Positions 24,651-32,713 of a stretch of DNA of 64,000 bases are shown here, in pieces. This DNA is from JAJDNS01 sp963578825 (GTDB lineage: Bacteria; Acidobacteriota; Vicinamibacteria; Fen-336), in assembly GCA_963578825.1 (NCBI GenBank), contig CAUZDW010000019.1, forward strand, positions 6,279 to 70,278, read 5' to 3'. The notes under the pieces were generated by a model. The model did no database searches and was not told where the DNA came from. It was given only the letters and a program-made list of their open reading frames with translations. Position 1 is the first letter of the stretch. Each line of letters starts with the position of its first letter. A program made the translations under genes and the position numbers.

Positions 24651-25289
24651 ATGGTACGGAGCCGGATGGCGGGGCTCATGGTCGCGGCGGCCATGGTGTT
24701 TTTCGTGAGCTGCCAGACGCTCACCGAGGAGTTGCCGACCGAGCCGACCGAGCCGACCGAGGCGACAGAAGCCACGGAGCACGTAGCGGCGATCACGATT
24801 CCGATCATCCTCCCGCCGACGAACCCGGCGCCCACACCGACGCCGACGGCGACGGCACCCCCGGTGCCCGGCACGAGTCCGACGCCGAACCCGGGCACGC
24901 CGCCCCCGGCGCCGCCTCCTCCGCCATCCGGGGGAAGCTGCAGCCTGGGCGGGGGCGACCCGAACCACAGCTGTAGCCGAACGAGCCATGCGTTTCTCCA
25001 CGACGTCGACACCGCCATCAACCGGGTCGTCGACAGCAGGCCCGGCCTCTTCAACGAGGGCGACAAGGTCTGCAACACGTGCTATCGAATCAATGACCAC
25101 GACGAGTACGTCGCGGCGGTCGCGACGGAGTTGCGGCGAATGGGGTACTGCGCCTGGTACGACGGTGAGGAGATGTGCGTCAAGAACACCAACAACTTCA
25201 ACGACCAGTACGACATCTCGACGTCGTCGGGGTACATCCGGCGCGGAGACGGCTCCTACCGCAGCACCTGCTGGCCCGCCTGGTTCTAG
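24651..25289 (+). CDS. Pro/Thr-rich linker lipoprotein with conserved C-terminal domain
   Basis: 212 aa from the ATG at 24651, which follows GGGAGGGCCTGTG; an in-frame ATG at 24621 is less good. Signal peptide with lipobox FFVSC, then a low-complexity linker of TEPTEPTEATE and PTPTPTATAPP. The C-terminal domain has CSRTSHAFLHDVDTAINR, CNTCYR, YCAWYDGEEMCVKN and STCWPAWF. The six or so cysteines probably form disulfides outside the cell. I recognise no named family. Preceded by a promoter and by operator-like palindromes, so it may be strongly regulated. Confidence 0.72.
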   Translation: MVRSRMAGLMVAAAMVFFVSCQTLTEELPTEPTEPTEATEATEHVAAITIPIILPPTNPAPTPTPTATAPPVPGTSPTPNPGTPPPAPPPPPSGGSCSLGGGDPNHSCSRTSHAFLHDVDTAINRVVDSRPGLFNEGDKVCNTCYRINDHDEYVAAVATELRRMGYCAWYDGEEMCVKNTNNFNDQYDISTSSGYIRRGDGSYRSTCWPAWF

Positions 25290-25436
25290 CGACCGCGCCG
25301 CACACGTCGCGCTCGAGTCGGGGGTAGAGCCGATGTTCGCCCCTTTGCCCCACCCGCTGCTTTTTGATATCGTCCAGCCCGCCTGGGGTCACGGTCCGAT
25401 TGGGCTCGTGGAGGTCAGGCGTTTCGGGGGTTTTTC

Positions 25437-25838
25437 GTGCCCACCGTCCCTCCTACAAGTGATTTTCTAACCGCTCACGCGACCATCCTGGTGTTCACGG
25501 GTGTGGTCATTGTTCTCCTCGGCGCCTCGCTCGTGGCCTGGGCCTTTCTTCGGCCTTCGCGCTACAGCGAGGAGAAGCTGACGACCTACGAGTGCGGAGA
25601 GGACCCTACGGGCAATGCGTGGATCCAGTTCAACATCCGCTTCTACGTGGTCGCCCTGATCTTCGTGATATTCGACGTGGAGGCGGTGTTCCTGCTGCCC
25701 TGGGCGACGGTGTTCCGCGAGCTGGGCCTGCTTGCCTATGTCGAGGGGCTCGTCTTCATCGGGATCCTCATGGTCGGCCTCGGCTACGTCTGGAAGAAGG
25801 GCGACCTCGCCTGGGTGCGCACCGAGGACAGGAGCTGA
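25437..25838 (+). CDS. nuoA: NADH-quinone oxidoreductase subunit A
   Basis: 133 aa, three membrane helices (for example ILVFTGVVIVLLGASLVAWAF). The conserved YECGEDPTGNAW cysteine loop, where the quinone-site loop lies, and FVIFDVEAVFLLPWA identify it. Starts with a GTG giving MPTVPPTSDFL. First gene of a nine-gene complex I cluster; nuoB follows 8 bases later. Confidence 0.93.
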   Translation: MPTVPPTSDFLTAHATILVFTGVVIVLLGASLVAWAFLRPSRYSEEKLTTYECGEDPTGNAWIQFNIRFYVVALIFVIFDVEAVFLLPWATVFRELGLLAYVEGLVFIGILMVGLGYVWKKGDLAWVRTEDRS

Positions 25839-25846
25839 GGAGCGAC

Positions 25847-26404
25847 ATGTCCGAGGTCAAGGGCTTCATCCAGAACAAATTCCCGGACAACCTTGTCTTC
25901 ACGACCGCGGACGAGATCATCAACTGGGGACGCAAGAACAGCCTCTGGGCGATGACCTTCGGGCTGGCCTGCTGTGCCATCGAGATGATGGCGGCCGGCG
26001 CCACCCGCTACGACTGGGACCGCTTCGGGGTCATCCCGCGTGCGACGCCGCGGCAGAGCGACCTGATGATCGTCGCGGGCACGGTGACGCTCAAGATGGC
26101 GACCCGGGTGAAGCGGCTCTACGAGCAGATGGCCGAGCCCAAGTACGTGATCTCGATGGGCTCGTGCGCCAACAACGGCGGGCCCTACTGGCGCCACGGC
26201 TACCACGTCCTCAAGGGAGTCGACGAGGTGATCCCGGTGGACATCTACGTGCCGGGCTGCCCGCCACGGCCGGAGGCGCTCCTCTACGGGATCATGAAGC
26301 TCCAGGAACGGATCCAGGAAGACCGCGTCACGCGCAAGCGGGGCCTGACGGTCGGCAGCCTGGCCGGGGCAACCCTCGACGGCGCCGCGGACGGAGCCAA
26401 GTAG
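25847..26404 (+). CDS. nuoB: NADH-quinone oxidoreductase subunit B
   Basis: 185 aa, carrier of the N2 [4Fe-4S] cluster next to the quinone pocket. The CC pair lies in FGLACCAIEMMA, the third ligand in GSCANNGGPYW, and the fourth in VPGCPPRPEALLYG. ATG at 25847 is preceded by GAGGAGC. Spacing 8 bases after nuoA and 3 before nuoC. Confidence 0.95.
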   Translation: MSEVKGFIQNKFPDNLVFTTADEIINWGRKNSLWAMTFGLACCAIEMMAAGATRYDWDRFGVIPRATPRQSDLMIVAGTVTLKMATRVKRLYEQMAEPKYVISMGSCANNGGPYWRHGYHVLKGVDEVIPVDIYVPGCPPRPEALLYGIMKLQERIQEDRVTRKRGLTVGSLAGATLDGAADGAK

Positions 26405-26407
26405 GCG

Positions 26408-26986
26408 ATGGACGCAAAGGCGATCCACGACGCGCTCGTCGGACGCTTCGGCGAGAAGATCCTCTCCGCCGACCTCGAGGCAGTGTCACCCTTTGCCGTG
26501 GTGGCGACCGAGGCCATCGTGGAGGTGGCCGAGTTCTGCAAGAGCGATTCCGCTCTGGCCATGGACAACCTGATGTGCCTGTCCGGGGTGGACTATCCCA
26601 AGGAAGAGCCCCCGCGGATGGAGGTCGTCTACCACCTCTACTCGTACACCCACCACCACACCTTCGCGCTCAAGGTCCACCTGCCCCGGGAGAACCCGGC
26701 GGTGGCCACCGTGGAGAGACTCTGGGGGGTCGCCAACTTCCACGAGCGCGAGTGCTGGGACATGTTCGGCATCGTGTTCGCCGGCCACAGCGACATGCGC
26801 CGGATCCTCCTTCCCGACGACTGGGAGGGTCACCCGCTCCGGAAGGACTGGGAGGATCCCGAGTACTACAACGGGATGCACGTGAAGCCCACCGAGCAGA
26901 TGGCCGAGCGCGCCATGGGCGGCGAGGCCATCGGCGTGGGCCCGTTCGACTTCACACCCCCCAACGCCAACGTGGAAACGGAATGA
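26408..26986 (+). CDS. nuoC: NADH-quinone oxidoreductase subunit C
   Basis: 192 aa peripheral-arm subunit of the 30-kDa family. Motifs ERECWDMFGIVFAGHSDMRRILL and DDWEGHPLRKDW are characteristic of the NuoC signature. Normal length, not fused to NuoD. The stop overlaps the nuoD start (ATGA). Confidence 0.95.
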   Translation: MDAKAIHDALVGRFGEKILSADLEAVSPFAVVATEAIVEVAEFCKSDSALAMDNLMCLSGVDYPKEEPPRMEVVYHLYSYTHHHTFALKVHLPRENPAVATVERLWGVANFHERECWDMFGIVFAGHSDMRRILLPDDWEGHPLRKDWEDPEYYNGMHVKPTEQMAERAMGGEAIGVGPFDFTPPNANVETE

Positions 26987-28158
26987 GCTCCACCGGGTTC
27001 GCTCCGCCGCCTGGCGACACGTGGGACTACGACGCCCTCGACACCGACGAGATGATCCTGCAGATGGGGCCACAGCACCCCGCCACCCACGGAGTGCTGC
27101 GGGTGGAGCTGCGGACCGACGGAGAAGTCGTCCGTGCGGCGAGGCCGCACATCGGCTACCTGCACCGCTGCTTCGAGAAGCACGCCGAAAACGTCGACTA
27201 CCCCGGCGTCATGCCCTACGCGGACCGGATGGACTACGTGGCGTCCATGGGCAACACGCTGGGATTCGCCCTCGCCGTGGAGAAGCTGGCGGGGATCGAG
27301 ACGAGCCCCTACGTCAACACGATTCGCGTGATCGTGGCCGAGCTGCAGCGGATCGCGTCCCACTGCGTCGCGATTGGCACCTACGCCATGGACATCGGAG
27401 CCTTCACCCCATTTCTGCACCTGCTGCGGGACCGGGAGAAGATCCTGGATCTCTTCGAGTGGACCTGCGGAGCGCGGCTCCTCTACAACTACAACTGGGT
27501 GGGTGGCATGAGCCACGACCTGCCCGACGGGTTCGCCCGGGCCACCCGGGATCTCCTTCGGGAGTTCGACGCGGTGACGTACCCCGAGCTGGTGGATCTG
27601 ATCATCACGAACAAGATCTTCATCAAGAGGCTGGCGGACGTGGGTGTGTGCTCCACCGAGCTCGCCATCTCGTACGATCTGACCGGCCCCAACCTGCGTG
27701 GCAGCGGGCTGGCGAGGGACCTCCGCAAGGACGCCCCCTACTGCGGGTACGAGAACTACGACTTCGAGATCCCCGTGGGCGACGGGAGGTTCGGCCCGCT
27801 GGGCTCCTGCCTGGACCGCACCTGGGTGCGGGTCGTGGAGATGCAGGAGAGCTCGAAGATCATCCATCAGGCGCTCAACCGCCTCGAGAAAATGGAGAAG
27901 ACCGACGTCCACGAAACGGTGCCGAGGCGAGTGAAGCCTCCCAAGGGCGAGGTCTACTGCCGAAGCGAGGCACCCCGTGGGCAGCTCGGCTACTACGTCG
28001 TGTCCGACGGCGGGGTCAACCCCTACCGGGTGAAGGTCAAGAGCCCCTGCTTCACCGCCCTGAGCGTTTTCCACCACATGGCGAAGGGGATGATGATCGC
28101 CGACGTCGTCGCGCTCATCGGAAGCTTCGACATCGTCCTCGGCGAGATCGATCGGTGA
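26983..28158 (+). CDS. nuoD: NADH-quinone oxidoreductase subunit D
   Basis: 391 aa, 49-kDa subunit family that shapes the quinone-binding site. MGPQHPATHGVLRVEL at the N-terminus carries the conserved quinone-site His, and IGYLHRCFEKHAEN follows. The C-terminus ends IGSFDIVLGEIDR, the usual NuoD ending. The true start is the ATG overlapping the nuoC stop; the open frame continues upstream but is not coding there. Confidence 0.96.
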   Translation: MSSTGFAPPPGDTWDYDALDTDEMILQMGPQHPATHGVLRVELRTDGEVVRAARPHIGYLHRCFEKHAENVDYPGVMPYADRMDYVASMGNTLGFALAVEKLAGIETSPYVNTIRVIVAELQRIASHCVAIGTYAMDIGAFTPFLHLLRDREKILDLFEWTCGARLLYNYNWVGGMSHDLPDGFARATRDLLREFDAVTYPELVDLIITNKIFIKRLADVGVCSTELAISYDLTGPNLRGSGLARDLRKDAPYCGYENYDFEIPVGDGRFGPLGSCLDRTWVRVVEMQESSKIIHQALNRLEKMEKTDVHETVPRRVKPPKGEVYCRSEAPRGQLGYYVVSDGGVNPYRVKVKSPCFTALSVFHHMAKGMMIADVVALIGSFDIVLGEIDR

Positions 28159-28165
28159 GAGCCTG

Positions 28166-29359
28166 ATGGACATCACCTACGACATGCTCCTCGGCCTCGT
28201 CCCGCCGCTGGCAGACGCACCGCATTGGCTGTTGATCCTGATCGCCGCGGCGCTCACGGGTGTCATCTGCTTTACGTTCGCGGGTATCGGTCCGATCGTA
28301 TACGTCTACGGCGAGCGCAAGATCGCCGGCTTCATGCAGGATCGCCTCGGCCCCATGCGTGTGGGCAAGTGGGGGCTGCTGCAAACGATTGCCGACGCCG
28401 TGAAGCTCATGTTCAAGGAAGCGATCTTCCCGAAGAACGTGGATCGGAAGCTGTTTCTCCTGGCACCGTTCATGGTGAACATAGGCGCCTTCCTGCCCTT
28501 CGTAGTGCTTCCGTGGGGAGGACGGCTTCAGCCCGCCGACCTGAACATCGGCGTCTTCTACATCGCCGCCATCGCCAGCATCTCGACGATCGGCCTGATC
28601 ATGGCGGGCTGGGCCTCAAACAACAAGTACGCGCTCTTCGGAGGCATGCGCGCGGCCGCTCAGATCATTTCATACGAGATCCCGGCGCTCATGCTGCTGC
28701 TCGTCCCTGTCATGATCGTGGGCAGCCTGAGCCTGCAGGACATCGTCACCTACCAGGCCGGGGGCCTCCAGAACTGGCTGCTGTTCCGCTACTTCCCGCT
28801 CATGCCCATCGCTTTCGTCGCGTTCTTCGTCGCGGGGCTGGCCGAGTGCAACCGCACTCCCTTCGACATCCCGGAGGCGGAGAGCGAGCTCGTGGCCGGG
28901 TTCCACACCGAGTACAGCGGCTTCTTCTTCGCGATGTTCATGATGGCCGAGTACACCGAGATGTTCGTGATCTCGGCGGTCAGCAGCGTGCTGTTCCTCG
29001 GCGGCTACCTCGCCCCTCACCCGGCGCTTCAGACGCTCGGCCCGGTGCCCCTCGGCTGGTTCTGGCTCATCGTCAAGGCGTGGTCGCTGCTCTTCGTGAT
29101 GATGTGGCTGCGCTGGACGCTGCCGCGCCTGCGCGTGGATCAGCTCATGTACGTCGCCTGGAAGGTGTTGGTGCCCATCGCCTTCACTCTGGTGATCGTC
29201 GTGGGCGGGCTCATCCTCTGGCCGGCGACCGCAAACGGATTCCCCTGGGATCGCTGGGTCGGCTGGCCGCTGACGCTGGGAGTCATGAGCTTTTTGATCA
29301 TGGTGATGATTCGCGCGCTCCGGTGGAACAGGCAGCGCGCGGGAGAGCTGGCGGCATAG
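28166..29359 (+). CDS. nuoH: NADH-quinone oxidoreductase subunit H
   Basis: 397 aa, eight or so membrane helices. YGERKIAGFMQDRLGPMRVG and AECNRTPFDIPEAESELVAG are the charged quinone-side loops typical of NuoH; the latter includes the EAESELVAG signature. Links the peripheral quinone site to the proton-pumping arm. Contiguous with nuoD and nuoI. Confidence 0.95.
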   Translation: MDITYDMLLGLVPPLADAPHWLLILIAAALTGVICFTFAGIGPIVYVYGERKIAGFMQDRLGPMRVGKWGLLQTIADAVKLMFKEAIFPKNVDRKLFLLAPFMVNIGAFLPFVVLPWGGRLQPADLNIGVFYIAAIASISTIGLIMAGWASNNKYALFGGMRAAAQIISYEIPALMLLLVPVMIVGSLSLQDIVTYQAGGLQNWLLFRYFPLMPIAFVAFFVAGLAECNRTPFDIPEAESELVAGFHTEYSGFFFAMFMMAEYTEMFVISAVSSVLFLGGYLAPHPALQTLGPVPLGWFWLIVKAWSLLFVMMWLRWTLPRLRVDQLMYVAWKVLVPIAFTLVIVVGGLILWPATANGFPWDRWVGWPLTLGVMSFLIMVMIRALRWNRQRAGELAA

Positions 29360-29368
29360 GTTGATGAC

Positions 29369-29902
29369 ATGACGCAGTGGTTCAAGGACGTCTGGGAGGG
29401 CTTCTGGACGGTGCTCGTCGGTATGCGGATCACTTGGCGGCATATGTTCACTCAGCCGGCGACGCTGCAGTACCCCACCGTGAAGTGGCCTCTGCCTCCC
29501 AAGAGCCGGATGCGGCTCTTCATGAAGTACGAGGACTGCATCGGATGCGGCCAGTGCGCGCGGGCCTGCCCCGTCGAGTGCATCTCGATCAAGACCGAGA
29601 AAAGACCGAAGGAGGCGGCGCCCATCTGGGCCGCGAGCGGGAACCCGATCAAGCTGGACGTCACGGTCTTCGACATCGACATGTCGCTGTGCTGCTACTG
29701 CAACCTGTGCGTGTACCCGTGCCCCACCGACTGCATCTACATGACGCCGGAGTACGAGTTCGCGACGACGGACCTGACGCAGCACCTCTACCGCTTCGCC
29801 AAGAAAGACGCCGAGTTCATCACGGAGAACCCCAAGAAGAAGGACGAGCCGGCGAAGCCGGCCGCGGCAGCAGCTCCGCCGGCCAAGCCTTCGGAATCCT
29901 GA
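29369..29902 (+). CDS. nuoI: NADH-quinone oxidoreductase subunit I (2x[4Fe-4S])
   Basis: 177 aa ferredoxin-like subunit. Two cluster motifs: CIGCGQCARACPVEC and CCYCNLCVYPCPTDC. The tail is an Ala/Lys/Pro-rich extension (EPAKPAAAAAPPAKP). It would carry electrons to N2. With no NuoEFG in this cluster, reduced ferredoxin may be the direct donor here, a common idea for such complexes; this is inference. Confidence 0.93.
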   Translation: MTQWFKDVWEGFWTVLVGMRITWRHMFTQPATLQYPTVKWPLPPKSRMRLFMKYEDCIGCGQCARACPVECISIKTEKRPKEAAPIWAASGNPIKLDVTVFDIDMSLCCYCNLCVYPCPTDCIYMTPEYEFATTDLTQHLYRFAKKDAEFITENPKKKDEPAKPAAAAAPPAKPSES

Positions 29903-29906
29903 TGCC

Positions 29907-30404
29907 ATGAGCGCTGCTGACTTCATTTTCTGGGTCTTCGCCACCATCACCGTCCTCTCGGCCGCGGTCGTGGTCCTTGCCAGAAGCCTCATCTACAGCG
30001 CCTTCGCGCTGCTGTTCACCTTCTTCGGGGTGGCCGGGCTCTACGTGCTCCTGGGCGCCGACTTTCTGGCGGCCACCCAGATGCTCGTCTACATCGGCGG
30101 GATCCTGGTTCTGCTCCTCTTCGGGGTCATGCTCACCCACCGCATCTACGATCTCGACCTCCGGACCGAGAAGACGCAGCTCGCCCCCGGGCTCATCGTG
30201 GCGGTGGGCCTCTTCGTGATCTTCTCCTCGGTGGCGGTCAAGACCCAATGGCCGACCGTGGAGCGGGCGCCGGCGCCGACCACCGAGGACATCGGGCGGA
30301 TGTTCCTGGGTCACTATCTCCTGCCCTTCGAGGCCGCCTCGGTCCTGCTCCTGGTCGCCCTCATCGGGGCGGCGATGATCGTCCGTCGACGGAAGGACGC
30401 CTGA
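29907..30404 (+). CDS. nuoJ: NADH-quinone oxidoreductase subunit J
   Basis: 165 aa with about five TM helices. LVYIGGILVLLLFGVMLTHR holds the conserved pi-bulge helix of the family. The last helix is SVLLLVALIGAAMIVRRRKD. nuoK follows at once. Normal length. Confidence 0.92.
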   Translation: MSAADFIFWVFATITVLSAAVVVLARSLIYSAFALLFTFFGVAGLYVLLGADFLAATQMLVYIGGILVLLLFGVMLTHRIYDLDLRTEKTQLAPGLIVAVGLFVIFSSVAVKTQWPTVERAPAPTTEDIGRMFLGHYLLPFEAASVLLLVALIGAAMIVRRRKDA

Positions 30405-30405
30405 G

Positions 30406-30711
30406 ATGATCGGCCTCAGCCACTACCTCATCGTCTCGGCGGCGCTGCTCTCGCTGGGAGTCCTCGGGCTCCTCACGCGCCGAAACGCCGTGAACGTGCT
30501 CATGGCCGTGGAGCTGATCCTCAACTCCGCGAACATCAACCTGGTGGCCTTCTCGCGCTTTGGCGCCGGGAACCTCGAAGGGCAGGTGTTTGCGGTCTTC
30601 GTCATCGTGGTGGCGGCAGCCGAGGTGGCGGTGGCCCTGGCCATCGTCCTGACGATGTATCGGCTGCGGCGCACCCCCAACCTCGACGAAGCGGACATCC
30701 TGAAGGGCTAG
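30406..30711 (+). CDS. nuoK: NADH-quinone oxidoreductase subunit K
   Basis: 101 aa, three helices. Conserved buried glutamates in MAVELILNSANINLVAF and VVAAAEVAVALAIV are intact; these are part of the proton path of the family. Starts one base after the nuoJ stop. Confidence 0.94.
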   Translation: MIGLSHYLIVSAALLSLGVLGLLTRRNAVNVLMAVELILNSANINLVAFSRFGAGNLEGQVFAVFVIVVAAAEVAVALAIVLTMYRLRRTPNLDEADILKG

Positions 30712-30720
30712 CGAACGACC

Positions 30721-32220
30721 ATGGAAGAAGTCCTCCGCAGCGTCGGCCTCTTCAAGCCGGAGATCGCCCTCACCGCGGGTCTCCTGCTGGTCGTCATCGT
30801 CGACTCGATCGGCGCCGCGTGGCGAAACGCGGCGGTCCGCGGCGTGACCGTCGCGACGCTTCTGGCCGCGCTAGTCCTCGCCTTCGAGGTCCAGGCCTCC
30901 GGGGCCACCGGGACCCTCTTCTCGGGAATGGTCGCCGTGGATCCACTGGGTGGCTTCTTCAAGGTCATCCTCGTGCTCGCGTCACTTCTGGTCGTGGTCG
31001 TCTTCTCGTTCCGCAACTCCCGGGAGCTGCACGGGCTGGGCCACGGCGAGCTCCACTCGCTCATCCTGGCGCTCACGCTGTCGAACCTGCTCCTGGCGAC
31101 GGCCAACGACATCGTGATGCTGTACCTGGCCCTCGAGATGGTCTCGATCACCTCGTACGTGCTGGTGGCCTACTTGAAGGGCGACCGGATGTCGAACGAG
31201 GCCTCGATCAAGTACCTCCTGTTCGGTGCGGTCTCGACCGGCAGCATGCTCTACGGCTTCTCGCTGCTCTACGGTCTGACCGGCACCACGTCGCTGCCCC
31301 TCATTCAGCAGTTCCTGGCCAGCGGCATCCCCGAGGCGAACCGCTTTGCCGTGTACCTGATCACGCTGCTGGTCATGGCCGGCTTCGGCTTCAAGATCGC
31401 GGCGGTGCCGTTCCACTTCTGGTGCCCCGACGTCTACCAGGGCGCTGCGACCCCGGTGACGGCCCTTCTGTCCGTGGCGCCCAAGGCCGCGGGCTTCGCC
31501 ATCGTGATGCGGTTCTTCTTCGGGACGATGTCGGTTCCCATCACCGGCCCTTGGGACCTCGCAGGGATCATCGACTGGCAGGCGGTGCTCGTCGTGCTCT
31601 CCGTCGCCACGATGACGCTGGGCAACGTGGCCGCTCTCACCCAGAACGACATGAAGCGGCTCCTCGCCTACTCCTCGATTGCCCACGCCGGCTACATCAT
31701 GATGGGCATCGTCGCCCTCTCGGACGACGGGGCGCGGAGTGTCTTGATCTACCTGTTCGTGTACCTCTTCATGAACCTCGGGGCGTTCCTCGTGGTCACT
31801 CTGGTCCACCTGCACGACGGCACCTTCGACCTGCGCGACTACCCCGGACTCTACCGGCGGGCGCCGCTCCTCACCCTGGTGATGGCGCTGTTCATGCTGT
31901 CGATGGTGGGCATCCCGCCCCTGGTCGGATTCCTCGGGAAATTCTACGTATTCGGCGCGGTCGTCGCGCTGGGGCCCCAGTACTACTGGTTCGCCGCGGT
32001 GGGCGCTGTGAACGCGGCCATCGCCGGCTTCTACTACATGAGGATCCTCAAGGTCATGATCATGGATTCGGGCAACGAGGATCGCCCGCCCCTGAACCTG
32101 GCCTTCACGGACCGAGCCTGGCTGCTCCTCTTCGCGGCGGCGAACCTGCTGCCCGTCCTCTTCTGGGGTCGGATCGACGAGTGGGCCCGCGGCGCGCTCG
32201 TGATGTACGCGGGACGGTAG
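30721..32220 (+). CDS. nuoN: NADH-quinone oxidoreductase subunit N
   Basis: 499 aa antiporter-like subunit with about 14 helices. Conserved glutamate in LALEMVSITSYVLVAYLKG and a lysine-rich middle region (KAAGFAIVMRFFFG, NDMKRLLAYSSIAHAGYIMMG). It is the only antiporter-like gene in the cluster; the NuoL and NuoM genes expected beside it are absent. It ends the operon. Confidence 0.94.
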   Translation: MEEVLRSVGLFKPEIALTAGLLLVVIVDSIGAAWRNAAVRGVTVATLLAALVLAFEVQASGATGTLFSGMVAVDPLGGFFKVILVLASLLVVVVFSFRNSRELHGLGHGELHSLILALTLSNLLLATANDIVMLYLALEMVSITSYVLVAYLKGDRMSNEASIKYLLFGAVSTGSMLYGFSLLYGLTGTTSLPLIQQFLASGIPEANRFAVYLITLLVMAGFGFKIAAVPFHFWCPDVYQGAATPVTALLSVAPKAAGFAIVMRFFFGTMSVPITGPWDLAGIIDWQAVLVVLSVATMTLGNVAALTQNDMKRLLAYSSIAHAGYIMMGIVALSDDGARSVLIYLFVYLFMNLGAFLVVTLVHLHDGTFDLRDYPGLYRRAPLLTLVMALFMLSMVGIPPLVGFLGKFYVFGAVVALGPQYYWFAAVGAVNAAIAGFYYMRILKVMIMDSGNEDRPPLNLAFTDRAWLLLFAAANLLPVLFWGRIDEWARGALVMYAGR

Positions 32221-32323
32221 TCACCTCCCCACGCCCCCGGTCCCGCCCATGAAGGTGCTGGCGCTGGTCACACTGGAGCCGGAGTTGACCGCCGACGTCC
32301 TATCAAGATGGTCTGCTCGCACC

Positions 32324-32713
32324 ATGAGCTCCAAGGGACAAAGGCTCCTGGAAGAGGCGCTGGCGCTCCCTGCGCAAGAGCGCACGGACCTCGCGACCAC
32401 GCTCCTCGAGAGTCTCGACAAGGGTGTCGAAGACGCCTGGTCCGAGGAGATCAAGCGACGCGTAGAGGACGTCGAGTCCGGCAATGTGAAGACCGTGCCC
32501 TGGTCAGAGGCACGCAAGCGAATCCTCGCCGTCGACATCCGCTTCACTTTCGAGGGAGACGTGCCCGCCGACCGCGCCGAGCGGGCGATTCAGCTCTCGC
32601 GAGAGCGGTACTGCTCGGTGTGGCACTCGCTGCGGCGGGACATCGAGCTCACCACCTCGTTCGAGGTGATGAGGGAGACCCCTACCGCGCCGAGTACCAC
32701 CGTGCCATCGTGA
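32324..32713 (+). CDS. hybrid ORF: Unstab-antitoxin-like N-part joined to OsmC C-part
   Basis: From the ATG at 32324 the first 65 or so residues (SSKGQRLLEEALALPAQER, then VPWSEARKRI) match the addiction-module antitoxin family PF09720/TIGR02574. Directly after that the frame reads VDIRFTFEGDVPADRAERA and RERYCSVWHSLRRDIELTT, the C-terminal part of an OsmC/YhfA-like protein including its YCSV peroxidatic cysteine segment. The ParE/RelE toxin normally next to such antitoxins is missing. A deletion that joined two genes is the likely origin. The frame is also open upstream to 32249. Confidence 0.6.
   Translation: MSSKGQRLLEEALALPAQERTDLATTLLESLDKGVEDAWSEEIKRRVEDVESGNVKTVPWSEARKRILAVDIRFTFEGDVPADRAERAIQLSRERYCSVWHSLRRDIELTTSFEVMRETPTAPSTTVPS

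Noticed and set aside
25732..26982. Upstream extension of the nuoD frame
   Set aside because: Open frame only; the overlapping nuoA, nuoB and nuoC genes are real, and the ATG at 26983 fits the family.
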